This document shows, one piece after another, positions 22,601 through 34,559 of a stretch of 64,000 nt of DNA. This DNA is from Odobenus rosmarus divergens. Its lineage: Eukaryota > Chordata > Mammalia > Carnivora > Odobenidae. A program made the position numbers and the translations under genes. The stretch's first letter is position 1. Every line of letters begins with the position of its first letter. The stretch covers positions 62,001 to 126,000 of the forward strand of contig NW_004451883.1 of the NCBI RefSeq assembly GCF_000321225.1, given 5' to 3'. The notes under the pieces are model-generated. The model saw only the letters and a list, made by a program, of their open reading frames with translations, was not told the DNA's origin and made no database searches.

Positions 22601-22837
22601 ATTTGACGCTTCGTCTGCTCTCTGCAGTATCTCTGTCCCTCCGGGCTCCTTCCCGGCCTCTGCCTTCCCTCTGAGGGTGACCCTGGAGGTCTGATGGTCT
22701 GGGGCTGCCAACCTGCTGGACAGGAACTGCAGATGGCTGAATGAGCAGTTTCCGAGGGCTGGGCGGCCCCGGGGCTTCCTTCCACTGTGAGGTGGCCTTA
22801 CACCAGCCTGTCCACTGGTTCTACCCCTTCCTGCACA

Positions 22838-22948
22838 AACTTGTGCAAGGTTGGGCCTGTGACCCTCAGTTTCCTCGTCTGTGAAATGGACACAATGATG
22901 GCGCCTCCTTCAGGGAGCTGTAATGAGGATCCAATGATTAACAGTTAC
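22838..22948 (+). repeat. MIR SINE
   Basis: 'gtgaccctcagtttcctcgt', then 'ctgtgaaatggacacaatga' and 'gagctgtaatgaggatccaa' reproduce the second half of MIR. Confidence 0.75.
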
Positions 22949-24075
22949 AATGAAGCCAGCCTCCCTCCGCCCTGCAGTGCTGGGGGCAGACCCACCTGGC
23001 AGATGCTGCCTGGAAAAGGCCTGCATGGCCTCCGCCCTGCTCAGACGGACTCCAGGGCCTGCACCACTGGTCCCAGGCTGCTCTTGTTGGCGTCCCCTGT
23101 ACTAGGGGCTGCAGCTTGAGCTCCTACAACTCTGCTGCACTCCACGGCACAGGGCTGCCCTCTTCCCGTGCCACGGGGCCGGCGAGGACGCAGCTCTGGG
23201 GAGAGGAGTGCTGGACTCAGAGCGCACGTCTGTGCAGGGCCCCTGCGGCTGCGCACGCCCGTTTCCCACACCCACCAGCAGCACGGCACCCTCTTTACTG
23301 CTTCTGTGTTACTCCCACCAGGCCTGGTGTCCAAGGAGGGGAGGGTGGCCCATCTGTCCTCCCTCAGGGAGCCCTGGGGGGGCCAGACTCTCCCGCAGGT
23401 CCTGCTGTCACCTACCTGGGGAACGTACCTACCTCAGGACGTTTATCAGGTGGAAGCAGGCTTCCTGTGGGCTTGTGCTGTCTGTCTGTCTGTCTGTCCC
23501 AAGGCTGTCAGCCCCCCACCTGTGGGCAGGCAGTTCTGAGTGGGTGCGTGGCAGGGGTTCTGCGGGAGGTGTTCCCAGGGACGCTGTCCAGCACCCACCC
23601 TCCAGTGCTGGGGCCCCCATGTGTGGGGCACGCATGTGAGCCTGGGCCTGGGGCTGGGAGGGCTTTCTAGAGGGGAATTCGCCAGGCAAGGCTCTCAGAC
23701 ATTCATCCTCCAGGGCTCGTCTGTGGCCACGTTCCTGGCAGAGGGGCTGAGCAGAGGCATCGTCCCCTAGGGGTGGGTAGTGCAAGAGAAGGCCCAGGGC
23801 TTGGAGCTGGGCCTGCGACCCCGTCCACAGCTGATGGCGTCTCCACAGCACACCTGGTCTAGACAGGACCTTGCAAGAGCCCAGCCCTCCAAAGAGACCC
23901 TTCTGCAGGGATGTGGCAAAGGGGCTCGGGATGCCCTGAGAAGTAGCCCTTGGGTGGATGCTACTGTGCACCCGCCCCGGGCCAGGAACCCCAGGCCTCT
24001 GCAGGGTCTGGCTGGGGCTTGACTTCGCTTCTGTTGGTTTTAGGTGAGCTGTCCAAGCCCACCAGCCTCAGTCTC
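22949..24075. other. GC-rich unique stretch with a (CTGT)5 microsatellite
   Basis: There is a short tetranucleotide run around 23478-23497 (tgtctgtctgtctgtctgtc). I found nothing else recognisable. Confidence 0.45.
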
Positions 24076-24079
24076 CACC

Positions 24080-24290
24080 TGTGTCTGATGAAGAAGCCCA
24101 CACGGCCTGACCCATGAGGTGGCCGGCCTCGAGGCTGACCCACTCAGGAGACAGGCCGAGCAAGGGCAGGCCTCCCTGCCTGCCACCGTGCTGCTCAGTC
24201 TCTCACCAGCTGCAGCTCTGCAGCTGTTTGAAGTCCCTGAGTTTGGGCTCATTAGTTATGGCAGCTTCAGAAAACAGACACAGAGACTCT
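24080..24290 (+). repeat. MLT1-like LTR 3' half (weak)
   Basis: The end reads 'gcagctgtttgaagtccctg', 'agtttgggctcattagttat', 'ggcagcttcagaaaacagac', resembling the ttaagccactgagtttg..atggcagc..aaactaa ending of MaLR LTRs. Confidence 0.45.
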
Positions 24291-24384
24291 GAGCAATACC
24301 TTCCTAGAAATGAGAGTATATTGTATCCAGGACGTGAGAGAAAACTCCAAAGAAGAACAAGCAGGGGATAAGAAAGGGCCCTCG

Positions 24385-24482
24385 GAAATTAAAAATATAC
24401 ATGTAATATATATATATTAATATAGTTTATATATAATGTATCACATATTTTAATTTATACCTTATATAAATTGTACAATATG
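24385..24482. repeat. AT-rich (TA)n-like low-complexity tract
   Basis: Contains aatatatatatattaatata and tttatatataatgtatcac. It is a local, almost pure A/T stretch in a GC-rich neighbourhood. Confidence 0.75.
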
Positions 24483-24489
24483 TGTCAAC

Positions 24490-25838
24490 TTAATGCACAC
24501 ACATTTACCGGGGGCAGGGAGAGGACAGAGTCCCCCCTCCGGAGGAAGCATTAAGAGGCAAGGAGGTGGGAATGGATGGAGGGGGGCATGGGGGAGAGCC
24601 AGGGCTCGGTGGGCACCAGATGCAAGCTCCAACAGTGGCAAAGGCCGAAGAGGAGATGGGCCAAGGGCCAAGACCGGAGAGTCCCCTGGAGTCCTGTCAG
24701 TGTGCGGCTTCAGGGTGCGGGAGAACGAGAACCTCCTAGGACAACAGGGGTTCAGAGCTGGGACGAGCTGGGTCCCCCAGACTGGGCCTGGTGACAAGAG
24801 GGTGACCAAGCAGCCACCCTCCACACAGCGCAGACCCCTCACCTGCTACTCAGCTTCAAACAGCGAGCACGTGTTCCGAGTCTCGACTCCCTGAAGCTCT
24901 GGGGGCTGGGGTCTCACTGGTGGGTCGGGGGGGTTTGGGGCCTCTCCAGGGAGCTGGCCCTTTCCCATGGGGACAGGGCTCCCCGCTGCAGGGGAGGGCT
25001 GTCTCCTGAAGGTGGAGCCCCCCCATCCCCTAGAAAGGGGTCTGCATATGGAAGGGAGCAAGTCTCATGTTCTGCTTACTTTCATATGCATGAACATGCA
25101 TTACACATATGGAAATACAAATTTAAAGTCTGGGATGGGGTGAATAGGATAACCTGCCCACAACCACCCGGAATCAGAGTAGCTCTGGTTTTTTGGAAAG
25201 ACTGTCAGAACAGACATCTCACCGGCGGCTTTAGGAATTTCACTTCTGGATTACCACGAAGACCTTCTGGAATATTCTGGATGGAGACGCAAGCTTTCTC
25301 AGAGCTTGTTATGTGCTGGGCACCCAGGGTGCCGGAAAGCACACCTCTCCCTGGCAGGAGGGAGGCGAGGTGGCCTGCTCGCCAGCTGGTCACTGCAGCA
25401 GGCACAGGGCTGTGTCCGCCTCAGGGAGGGTCCGGCTGACCCAGAGGCAAACCTGCGGACAGTACAGCTGGGCTCAGAGCTCCACTGCTTTGATGGCCCT
25501 CAGAGAGAAGCCTCCTTACTCGGCTCTGTCTCCACAAAGCTCTCCTGCCCGGCCTCTTGGCACATCACAGTGGCATGGACACCCAGGGGACCACGCACCC
25601 AGTGCGGGGCCTGCACCACCTCCATGGGTGCTGCCCTCTGAGCCTGCAGCCGGGACAGGGGTCTGTCAGCCACTGGGACATTATTGATGTTATAGGAAGA
25701 TCTGGCTCCAGCCCAAGGGTCCCTGCCCACCTTGGCAGAACCGTGCAGAGTGTGTTGTGTCTCTGTGGGCCTGTCACCCAGATGCACACACCGGGGTCCC
25801 ACCATGCACTGCTCCCGTACCCCGGAGGGCTTGAGGAT
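24490..25838. other. GC-rich unique stretch
   Basis: No gene or clear repeat. Numerous overlapping short frames without domains. Confidence 0.4.
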
Positions 25839-25839
25839 G

Positions 25840-26062
25840 TATGTGGCAGGGCCGAATCCCAGACTCCCTGTCCTGCGGACCTGGGCTCCTATCCTACCTC
25901 TTTTGCTGCGTGGTACTGAAACTCTCCAAGCCTCGGTGTCTTTATCTGTAAAATGAGTATAAAAATTCACACCTGTCTACTTGACAGGTTTGTTTGAGGG
26001 TTTCAGAAGGTAATGCTTAAGAAGCACATAGCACAGAGCCTGGGACAGAGTAAGAGGTCCCT
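25840..26062 (+). repeat. MIR SINE (nearly full length)
   Basis: 'ctctccaagcctcggtgtct', then 'ttatctgtaaaatgagtata', then 'agcacatagcacagagcctg' follow MIR order. The upstream half (tcctacctcttttgctgcgtg) is also alignable. Confidence 0.8.
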
Positions 26063-27950
26063 GGTGGACGCCAGCTGGTGGAGCTGCTCCCCGGTGCTGG
26101 CCCCCTCACCTGGAAGAACCTCTTACCCTCCGTGGCCCTTCTCTGAAATCGACGTGGCTGCCCTGCCCACCCCACAGGATGCTGGTGAGGACCTGAGGCA
26201 AGTGTGGGTGGGCAGGGGGCCCAGGCATGAGAACCTGTGGCCTTCACGATTGCCCCCAGAGAGTGGTTTCTACGAACAAGATGCTTGCTGGTAATATGCT
26301 AGCAAATTCCTAGAGGAGCTGACAAATTTTCCCAATATGCTTGCAATGAAAGCACAATGAGCAGACCCTGGTCTAGGACTCAGTGCTGCTAGCAACTCAA
26401 GGTCCCCTGAGTGTGGTCACACTGTGTGCGGTTGTGTGGTCACATGCAGGGATTTCCCTGGCTTCCATTTCTGTACCTTGTGAAATTAGGGGTCGGCCCA
26501 GCTAATCTGGGGCCCCTTCCAGACCTGCTGATGGCACGTCCTCCATGGCTTTACCAGGCGGACTGGAGCCCATCATGCACAGGGGCTCAGGGGCCGCACG
26601 GGGAGCCATGGGTCGGACGTGGCTCTGAAACATGCACAGTGGGGGGTCTGTCCAGCTCTGGGCCGTGAGGCCCAAGCCTGTGTCTATGCAGCAGGGCAGG
26701 CATATCCTGGTGCAGAGCTGGGTGCCCAGAAAGGAGAAGCCATGGGAAGCTGGCTCTGACGCAAACTCACGAGGGCAGATGCTCCCGTCCCCTCTTCCTG
26801 TCCCGCGGGCCACGCCGTGTGGTCAGCTGTCCGCAGGATGGCGAGGCCACAGGACTCTGACGGTCCCCTCGGCAGGGCTCCCCAGCCTAATCAGGACAGG
26901 GACGCACTGGGAGGTGAGCCTGTTTCCTCCTGGCAGAGAGGATGCGAGGAGACGAGGAATCAGTGCCCGCTCCAGCCCTGTGACTGCCGTGAGGGCGTCG
27001 CTGGTCAACGCCTGCAAAAGCCTCACGCTCGCTCAGTGGACACAGGAGCAGACCGTACCCACCGCTGGGCTGCAGTGAGCCCTTGGCTTGCCCGCCCCCA
27101 GAGCCTCACTCTGATGTGGGCCTGGCCCATGCGATTGCACCCTGGGGACGTCTGATGGCTGGCGGTGGTCTGCCTGCCGGGCGGGGCGAGGGTGCGGGTG
27201 CTGCGCGGGCCACACTGGCAGACCCCCTGCTGGCGGGAGCCGAGGCTGCGCAAGCAGCTCAGAGCCTTCCCCGAGCTTCTCCGAGCGTGTGAGAGACTGT
27301 GGCAGGGAACTGGAGCCCGCTGCCTGGCGTGCCTCCTTGAGCTGGGAGCAGCACCCCATTAGCACGGAGACCACAGGAGGCTGTTCCCCTGGAAGCAGGC
27401 CTGCGGGCTCGTTTCAAACCGTTTGGGGCATTTTCCACTGAAGTAAAAAGAAGCCTCTCTTTCCTTCTATTTTCACCTCTGAGTCCTGATTTCCGGGGCA
27501 AGCTTCTAGGTGGCCGAGGGCAAGGCCACCCCACCTGCCTTCCTCCTGAGGTCCTTGTGTCCCGAAGACGCAGGTGCCACCTGGGCCATGTCCCTGCCGC
27601 TGGGGCAGGGGAGGATGGCCCAGGTCGCACACGCATGGGCACTCCCCCCGCCAGAGGCCAGGATGAGGGGAAGTGCATGCAGCAGCCTGAGTGTGGGCAG
27701 CAGGAGGCTGAGCCTGAAGGGCAGGGCAGGCTCGGGCCCCAAGGTGGTGTGGGGGCCTCCCCCGGGGAGAGGCTACTCCTCCATGCGACTGACCTTCCCT
27801 GGAAGCCCATCAGGTGTTGCCATGGTGCTGCGGCCATAAGCGTGAGTGTGCCAGGAGTGCACGTGTGCGGGGAGCGTGGGTTCTAGTCTCAGCTCAGCCG
27901 GGGCTGCCTGTGTGGCTTGGGGGAGCACCATTGGTGGAAGAGAAACACAG
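26063..27950. other. GC-rich unique stretch with a small CpG-dense patch
   Basis: No gene supported. 27165-27290 holds about a dozen CpG dinucleotides, denser than the neighbourhood but too short for a classical CpG island. Confidence 0.4.
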
Positions 27951-27954
27951 CCAA

Positions 27955-28140
27955 GTGTGTATCTGAACTGCAAAGAGTAAGAGCAAATCTGGTGCTGTCT
28001 CCACTATGGAACACCACCGAGCTGTAAAAATGAAGCTCTATGCATACATGACTTGCGGTGACCTACAAGATGCGTTGTTAATGGAAGAACACAAGTTGCA
28101 GAGAAAATGTGGAGTGTGACCCACTTGTATACATCCTGGT
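27955..28140 (+). repeat. Old L1 3'-region fragment
   Basis: 'tatggaacaccaccgagctg', then 'taaaaatgaagctctatgca', then 'gacctacaagatgcgttgtt' follow the degenerate tatggaatactatgcagc..aaaaagaatga pattern of old L1 3' ends. Confidence 0.5.
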
Positions 28141-28254
28141 CTTCGAGCGGCTCCCGAGAGGTCACACTTGTGAAAGCACAGAGCCAGGAGTGGCCCACAT
28201 CCCCCCCTTCCCACAGTGCTCCGTGGCTCCGGACCCGCCTCATGCGATCCTGGC

Positions 28255-28385
28255 CAGCCACTTGGGAGGGGGGCAGGAGGTAGGCAAGCATCATCAGTCT
28301 GCTCATTTACAGAGGAGGTTAAGTAGGTTCCCCAAGCTCTTGGTGCTGGCTGAAAGCTGGCCCAGGTCCCTCCTCTGTCCCCCAC
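28255..28385 (-). repeat. MIR-like fragment (antisense)
   Basis: 'gctcatttacagaggaggtt', then 'aagtaggttccccaagctct' matches the antisense MIR core (ttttacagatgaggaaactg..aggtcaca) loosely. Confidence 0.5.
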
Positions 28386-29555
28386 ACGCTGTGCCAACTC
28401 AGCCCGGAGACCCAGAGTTCCCTGGGGCCCAGCACGGGGCAAGTGGAGGCATCCGGGAGCCAGGACTAACCACCAGCCTGGCTGATTACCCAGAAAAAAG
28501 CAAATGCCCCGTCCGACCCCATCGCTCCATCTCTGGTTGCCTGGCAACAGCTGGGTGCACAGCTAGAAGGCAGGAGCCAGCCTGGCTTCCCCTCTGGATG
28601 CCAGATTTCCATCCTTCCTTCCCCGCCGGCCTGAGGTGCTGACCTGGGTGACCGAGCGTGGCTGTGCCCCTGGACCTCTGCGAGTGTGCAGAGCTGCAGG
28701 CTGGCTTGGCATCTCGTCCTGCGGTGAAAACCCACTTCCTGTTCTCACCGCATCTCCTCCATCAGCGGTCCCTCCGGGAGGTGCGCTCCCTGAATTATGC
28801 ATTTCTTATTGACCTTTCCAAACCACTTTTGCCTTTCTTCGTATTCTGTGCAGGCCTGTGACTCGCTGACTGGAAGAGGGCCTCGCAGGACGAAGGAGCA
28901 GGGTCAGAGGGGTGCCGGGGAGCCACTGGCCCGGCCATGACACCCTCTTGTGTTCTTGTGCCTGCATGCGAGTGCGGGGCCTGTGTGTGTGCGTGCAGAG
29001 CCCTGAGGAACGAGGCAGATCCGCTGGGCTGCCCGAGCCTGGGCGGTCCCGTGGAGCCCCAGCTGCCTCCTACTCCCCTCCCCTCTCCTGGGCTTCTGAG
29101 GGGTCTCTGGGAGACAGTTTGGGATTCCTTGATCTGGTCTCATGATCTCATTTCATAGACGGGGAAGCTGGCCCCAGACATTGAAGGGAAAAGTCCTCGC
29201 AGTCATTGGGGCAGAGCTGAAGGAGGCCCAGGTGTCTGCTGTGCCCTGGAGGGCTGGGGTTGGGAGAGGCGGGGGAGCATATGGTTCTTTCTGTCAAGCA
29301 AGAGCCCACCCCAACATGAGGAACTTTTCCCAAACCCTTCTGGGAAGGGAGTCATGCACGAGTGTGTCTGGAGAGTAAGGTTCCTTTCCCTTGCTCATGG
29401 CAGGTGGGGGAGACCCAAGGAAGTAGTCTGGTGTGAGATGGGAATCAGGACAGTAAGATTAAGCTGACTGAGCAGTCTCTTATCTATGGAGGGTTAAGAA
29501 GTTTCCTTCACTCTTCTTCTCCATTCATGGTATCAAAGGAATTCAGGTCTGGCTA
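28386..29555. other. GC-rich unique stretch
   Basis: No gene recognised. A short 'catttcatagacggggaagc' near 29150 may be another MIR scrap. Confidence 0.35.
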
Positions 29556-29559
29556 CAAC

Positions 29560-29760
29560 ATTACTTGAAGTTTGGCACTCTGTCCCAGCGACGTGCCCCA
29601 GGGCCTTTGCATGTGCTTGCCCCCTGCCTGGAGCAACCTTCCCCCATCCCACCCGGGAAACTCGCTCGTGTCCTCCGAGACCCGACTCAATTCTCCCCTC
29701 CACCGTGATGTGGTCGTGTCCCCCCATATCTCTGTCCGCTTCCCAGGTCACATGGCATGC
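29560..29760 (-). repeat. L2 LINE 3' end (antisense)
   Basis: 'cagggcctttgcatgtgctt', 'gccccctgcctggagcaacc' and 'ctcaattctcccctccaccg' follow the well-known L2 antisense layout (agggcctttgcacatgct..tctgcctggaa..). Confidence 0.75.
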
Positions 29761-30705
29761 CTCTGTCTCCCCAGCACCCCAACTTTATGGTATTCAGATT
29801 TTCCAATGGATATGGTTGATCGAAGAATCTGAGGTACAGAAGGATTGACTATGGCTGCTATATACTATGGATAATCTTTTGAAGTACTGGGGAAATGTGT
29901 CCTGAAAATGCTTTTCTTGGTGAGCTGGGTGGGCACTGGAAGGCGTGGAGGGCGGGTGTATAATCCCAGCCACTTTATGGCACAGGTGAGTTCATGTCTG
30001 CAGCCCAGATGCTGAAAGAGTGTGAACGTGGGCTTGCTGAAGCTCCTTGGTGAGGGGCCGGCACTAGAACACCCTTTGCTCTGGCCCCTGCTTGCCCCAT
30101 GCACTCTGCCCTCTGGCCCAGAGGAGCTGTTTTCTGTCCCCCGGTGAGCAGTGGGTCCATGTCCTGCTTGGCCCATGGTTCCATCTGTTGGGAACGCACA
30201 CTCGCCCTCCTCCTCAACACCAAAAAATTCCACTCCTATCGGCTTCCCACTGTGGTCCCTCCTTCCAGCAGACCTTCCCCCTCCGGGTCCACCCAGCCCC
30301 ACCCCCTCTGTGGCACCCGGAAACGGTGGCCCGAGCCATGGTGACTGTGGATGCCCGGGGTCCACATGGCAGGGTCCTCCCTGGTGGTAGACGTGCTCTT
30401 CTTAATGTTTCCTGCAGGATAAACGAGCATGCACACCTGTACCTGTTCCCATCTGGATGAGTGATGTGACTATTGACCTTCCTGCCCAAGTGCCACATGT
30501 CCGTTTTCTGGATGTGCACCTTTACCACACTCCAGGTAAAAGTGTTTGTTGGGTGGAGCTCCTCCTGGTCTTCTTGCTCATCTTTGGGCCCTGATTGGTC
30601 TGGTCTTTACCCATCCACTCAACCGCATGGCCACTCAGTTGCGTGGGTGGTGATTCCTAAGCTCTGGGCATAGGACGGAGAAGCCGCATGAGGAGTGTGG
30701 GGGGC
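29761..30705. other. Unique stretch
   Basis: No recognised gene or repeat. Confidence 0.35.
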
Positions 30706-30707
30706 TC

Positions 30708-30905
30708 AACCCTGCAGCCCCACTGCCTGGCTTCAAAGCCGACAGGGCCCGCACAGCTGCAGGCGGGTGACTGCACGTCCTAGCCTCAGTCTTCTGGAGT
30801 GCCAAATGTGAGCGCCTCGTAGAGTGGCCTTGAGGATCAAGAGTGTGCATGTACGAGTTTAGAACCCGACCCAGCACGGAATAAACATGGAAGTGTTGGC
30901 TGGTA
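30708..30905 (+). repeat. MIR SINE
   Basis: 'cctagcctcagtcttctgga', then 'tggccttgaggatcaagagt', then 'agaacccgacccagcacgga' fits the MIR order (cctcagtttcc..ttgtgaggatta..gcacttagaacagtgcctggca). Confidence 0.65.
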
Positions 30906-31002
30906 TTAACCTGATTGTTTTGAACAATGATGGCAAAGTGTGGTGTAGACACATTCACTGATTTACCCAGAACTGCAGTCAAAGATGCTTTTTACTCATG
31001 TG

Positions 31003-31140
31003 CTGGTTTGAAACTTGGTCCCAAGATTCTTGGGCACTTTTGCTGTGGAGAGATGGGCTCTAAACTCCCTCCCCTGGAATGTGGGCCTCGAATCTGCTTG
31101 ACCAGCAAGGTGATGCTGGAGCAGTTCTGGGCCCCGGTGT
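31003..31140 (+). repeat. MLT1-like LTR fragment (weak)
   Basis: 'tggaatgtgggcctcgaatc', then 'tgcttgaccagcaaggtgat' resembles the tgacttgctttgaccaatag block of older MLT1 LTRs. Strongly diverged. Confidence 0.4.
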
Positions 31141-32800
31141 GGCAAACAGCGGCTACATTTCCTCTCTCTGGGGACGCTGGATCCAGAACCCACCTGCCGG
31201 GCTGAGCTGCCTGGGGAGAGCCCAGGAGGAGGGGAGCCCAGGCCCAGCCCCAGTCCCAGCCTGACACAGGCAGCTCCCCGGCACGCGCCAACTCTGCGAC
31301 AGAGCCGTTTGGAACCGAGTCCTCCAGTGGCCGTGGAGTCCCATCCCCAGTGTGTGTTTGTAAACGAGAGAAATGAGGTGGCTGTTGGTGCCACACAGCC
31401 ACGGTACCCACAACACAACCACGTGTCCCACAAGAGCTACTGAAGATTGCAAACAGACAAACCCAGCCTCAGTTTCCCCTCCCTCTTACCTGCCTGCCAG
31501 CCTCCACCTGCCTGGAGGAAGCGCCTCTCCAGGGCTGAAGGCCACCCCCAGGTCCACCAAGCCCGTGCTGCGCTCCTGGTGGACTTCTGTCTGTAGGATT
31601 GTTCCCTGCTCCCGCCAGGGGCACATCTCTGCATCCAGCAAGAGTCAACCCAGGCATCCTTGAGTTCATCAGGCACCGACCATGCGCCAGTTGCTGCTTG
31701 GGGTGGCGAGAATGCAGGGTCCTGTGCTCCCGCAGCCATCAACGACAAGCCCTCCCCCTTTTGTGTCTCTGCACCTTTCCCCACGCGGCCCCTGTTTCCC
31801 GGAATCCTGGCCCCTTCCCTTTGCCAGGTCCTATTCTTCCTCAGACCATAAGGCACTCAGAGAAACCCTCCCTGATCCCCACCTAAGGGCCCATGCCTCA
31901 GGGCTGCTTGTGGGAATGCAGATGCCCAGGCTTTCTTCGGGGACACCTGCTGCTGGGACGGAGGTGGGGGAGCACTTCCCTGGGCAGAGCGGTCCCCTGG
32001 GTGCTCCAGGACCCGCACGTGGGTGTCGTGACGCCACTTCGGGCCTGGGGTCGGAGACCCTGTCCCACACCTTCACCTCAGGCCTGAGCACCTGCCCACC
32101 AGCGGTAGCTGCCTTGAGCATGTGGCTGAATGAGCAGAGGACTCTTGGGGTGCCCAGGGACTTCTGTCCTGACACTGACTTGATTTCCGCCTTGCACCGC
32201 GGGGCTGCCTCTGGCTTTCCTGCCTCTGGTCTTTTTCCTTTTGCAGAGAATCCTCAGAGTAGGTGTGTCCAAGTCCTCACGAGCTCCGAGCTGTCCTGCA
32301 CACAGGCACATGCCCACAATGTAACCCACCTTCCCGATTCAGCTTCTTGCGTCTCACTGTTCGTCCTAAACTTTGACGTTCAGGGAAGACTTGGGGCTCC
32401 CCCAGAACCTGCCAAAGTCGGGGTACAGAGAGGAAGCCGAGCCCCGCAGTGAGGTTGCGGTGAGGAAGCAGCACGGGGGCAGGTGGGTTCAGCTCAGGCG
32501 CAGAGAGCCGGCCGGCCTGCAGGCTGGGCGGGGGGAGGCTGGCCTCCCACCAGGCCTGCAGAGGCAGAGGGCAGGGCGGTGCCTTTCTGTCTTTCGGAGC
32601 CAGCTGAGCTGATTGAGCCCCTTTCTTGTTCCGAATGACGTAGTCCTGTCTTCTCTTATTCAGAGTGGTTTGTCAGACAGCGGGTGGAGGACGAACAAGG
32701 GGCCGGCATCAGAAGGACCGGAAGAGTGGTATTTGGGCCACAGCCTCAAATGGGGACGCACGTCACCACCGTCATCGCCACCACCATCACCACTGTCTCT
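31141..32800. other. GC-rich unique stretch with L2-like scraps
   Basis: 31640-31890 carries weak L2-like antisense patches ('cttgagttcatcaggcaccg', 'ccctccctgatccccaccta'). A 256-codon plus-strand frame (31682-32452) runs through them and has no recognisable domain. No gene supported. Confidence 0.4.
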
Positions 32801-32804
32801 AAAA

Positions 32805-33012
32805 CCCACTGGGTGTGCTCTCTGGGCTGGACGTTGTCCCAAGTGCCCCACGCACCGTCTCATTTAATCCCCATGATGACCCAACAAGGCAGGTTGTGTG
32901 GTGGCCACTTGGCAGATGAGGATGCCTAGACTCAGCCGGGTTAAGTCGCGGGCCCGGGGCTGCACAGATAGTAAGAGGCGGAGTCAGCATTCGCATCCCG
33001 GCTTGAGATCGC
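32805..33012 (-). repeat. MIR SINE (antisense)
   Basis: 'ctcatttaatccccatgatg', 'cagatgaggatgcctagact' and 'gtaagaggcggagtcagcat' match antisense MIR in order. Confidence 0.8.
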
Positions 33013-33344
33013 CACGCCTGCCATCTTCCACGCAAATGTGAGGCGCGGAGTGTTCCAGAACCACGAGGAGTTCGTGTGTGTTCCAGAACCACGCGACAGA
33101 AACAGGGCGAGGCCACGCAAGAAGCCACAGAGCACCTGAGCGCAGGGGAAGCCTTGTGGTCAGCGCCCCCACCCCGTCAGCAGATAAAGAAAATCGACCG
33201 CAGGGTGGGAAAGGGACTCGTGCCCGGTCCCCCGGCCGTGGTGGCCGTGCCCGGCTGGCACCTGGGTGTCCTGGGTTCCACGCGGCCCCAGCCAGGAAGA
33301 TCCCGGCTCCCCATCTGGTGGCATAGCGTCTGTTTGCTCTCAGA

Positions 33345-33482
33345 AAACTGCAGAGTAAGCAGCCACTGAGTTGTAATTAACTTTTCCTGGAGTAATTAAA
33401 AACTTGAACTATCTCAAATGGTTGCAATTTCCTCATTTGAGGTTTACATTCATTGTAGAGAGCGTTCCAGGGAGGCTTTATC
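33345..33482. promoter_or_regulatory. Candidate conserved element (AT-rich, TAATTA sites)
   Basis: 'gttgtaattaacttttcctg' and 'gagtaattaaaaacttgaac' give two TAATTAA/TAATTAAC cores 23 bp apart in a short AT-rich island with no repeat signature. The functional call is inference only. Confidence 0.25.
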
Positions 33483-33792
33483 AGCGAATGCCTGCAGGGA
33501 GCAGGTGGGTCCGTTCAGCCAGGCTGGATCCAGGTCCTCTCCTGCTGAAGGTTATTAAAGGAATCCCTACCCCAAGACCGGACGATGTTCACCTTCCTGC
33601 TCTTGTACACTTAGCGACAGGGCCCCCAGGGGCAGGTCAGGAGGTCTTCCTGAAAGATCTAGAGGGGCAACTTCTCATTCAGCGAGAGGCCAGCCCAGGC
33701 CCCCCATAGCCCACTGTCCGCTAGCCTCTCGTCAAGGACTCGACACTGAACACATGCGGTGGGGTGGGGCAGGGGGTCTGGACTTTTTCTAA

Positions 33793-34034
33793 GGTCCCAC
33801 AGATTTCTTTTTTTTTTTTTTTTAAAGATTTATTTATTTATTTTGAGAGAGTGAGAATGAGAGAGAGAGAGAAAGTACATGAGAGCGGGGAGGGTTAGAG
33901 GGAGAAGCAGGCCCCTCGCCAAGCAGGGAGCCCGATGCGGGACTCGATCCGGGGACTCCAGGATCATGACCTGAGCCGAAGGCAGTTGCTTAACCAACTG
34001 AGCCACCCAGGCGCCCGGTCCCACAGATTTCTTT
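33793..34034 (-). mobile_element. Can-SINE with perfect 18-bp target duplication
   Basis: The target copies 'ggtcccacagatttcttt' lie at 33793-33810 and 34017-34034. The body (33811-34016) is antisense: a T tail, AAATAAATAAATCTTT in reverse, a GA-rich stretch, then the tRNA-Lys-like head ending 'ctgagccacccaggcgccc'. Both Pol III boxes are recognisable. The perfect duplication and intact body suggest a relatively recent insertion. Confidence 0.96.
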
Positions 34035-34094
34035 ACACAACAGGGGTCGTGCTGTATCTGGGGTCCTCAAAACCAGAGGCACAGATAGCCTCAT

Positions 34095-34518
34095 TCGTGC
34101 AGCGGGGTGAATGGTGGCTGCCCCCAGAAGATATGTCCACATCCGAGTTCCCGGAGCCTGTAAGTGTCACCTTATTTGGGAAAAGGATCTTTGCAGATGC
34201 AGTTAAGTTGAGGATCTTGAGATGAGATCATCCTGGATTATCCAGCTGAGCCCTCAATCCAATGCCTCGTGTCCTTAGATAAGATAAGCGGGGGTGGATT
34301 TTGGGCAGAAAAGGAGGAAGCCGTGGGCCCCGGAGTCAGGGATGGGAGGGTGTGGCTTCAGGTCCTTCCCTGCAGCGCCCTGAGGGAGAGCGGCCTTCCT
34401 CGATTTCAGACTTCCGGCCTCCAGAACTACGAGATGATAAATTTCTGTGGTTTTAAGCCTCCAAATTTGCGGTCATTTGCGACCACAGCTCCAGAAATAA
34501 TTGGACGCCACGTGAACG
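34095..34518 (+). repeat. MLT1-type MaLR LTR
   Basis: Blocks in order are 'tgaatggtggctgcccccag', 'aagatatgtccacatccgag', 'accttatttgggaaaaggat', 'ctttgcagatgcagttaagt', 'cttccggcctccagaactac' and 'gataaatttctgtggtttta'. The centre (about 34290-34370) is degenerate. Solitary LTR, no internal region. Confidence 0.8.
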
Positions 34519-34559
34519 TTGCTTTATGCACCTGTCATTGAATCAACACGATACTCGGT

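Noticed and set aside
31608..31625. Possible CTCF site (cccgccaggggcac)
   Set aside because: One base short of the CTCF core spacing; too weak to call without scoring.
31682..32452. 256-codon frame
   Set aside because: No domain; crosses L2-like fossil sequence; composition typical of chance frames.
33990..34016. tRNA-Lys gene from the tRNA-like head
   Set aside because: The head belongs to a Can-SINE with A tail and target duplication; it lacks a complete tRNA cloverleaf.
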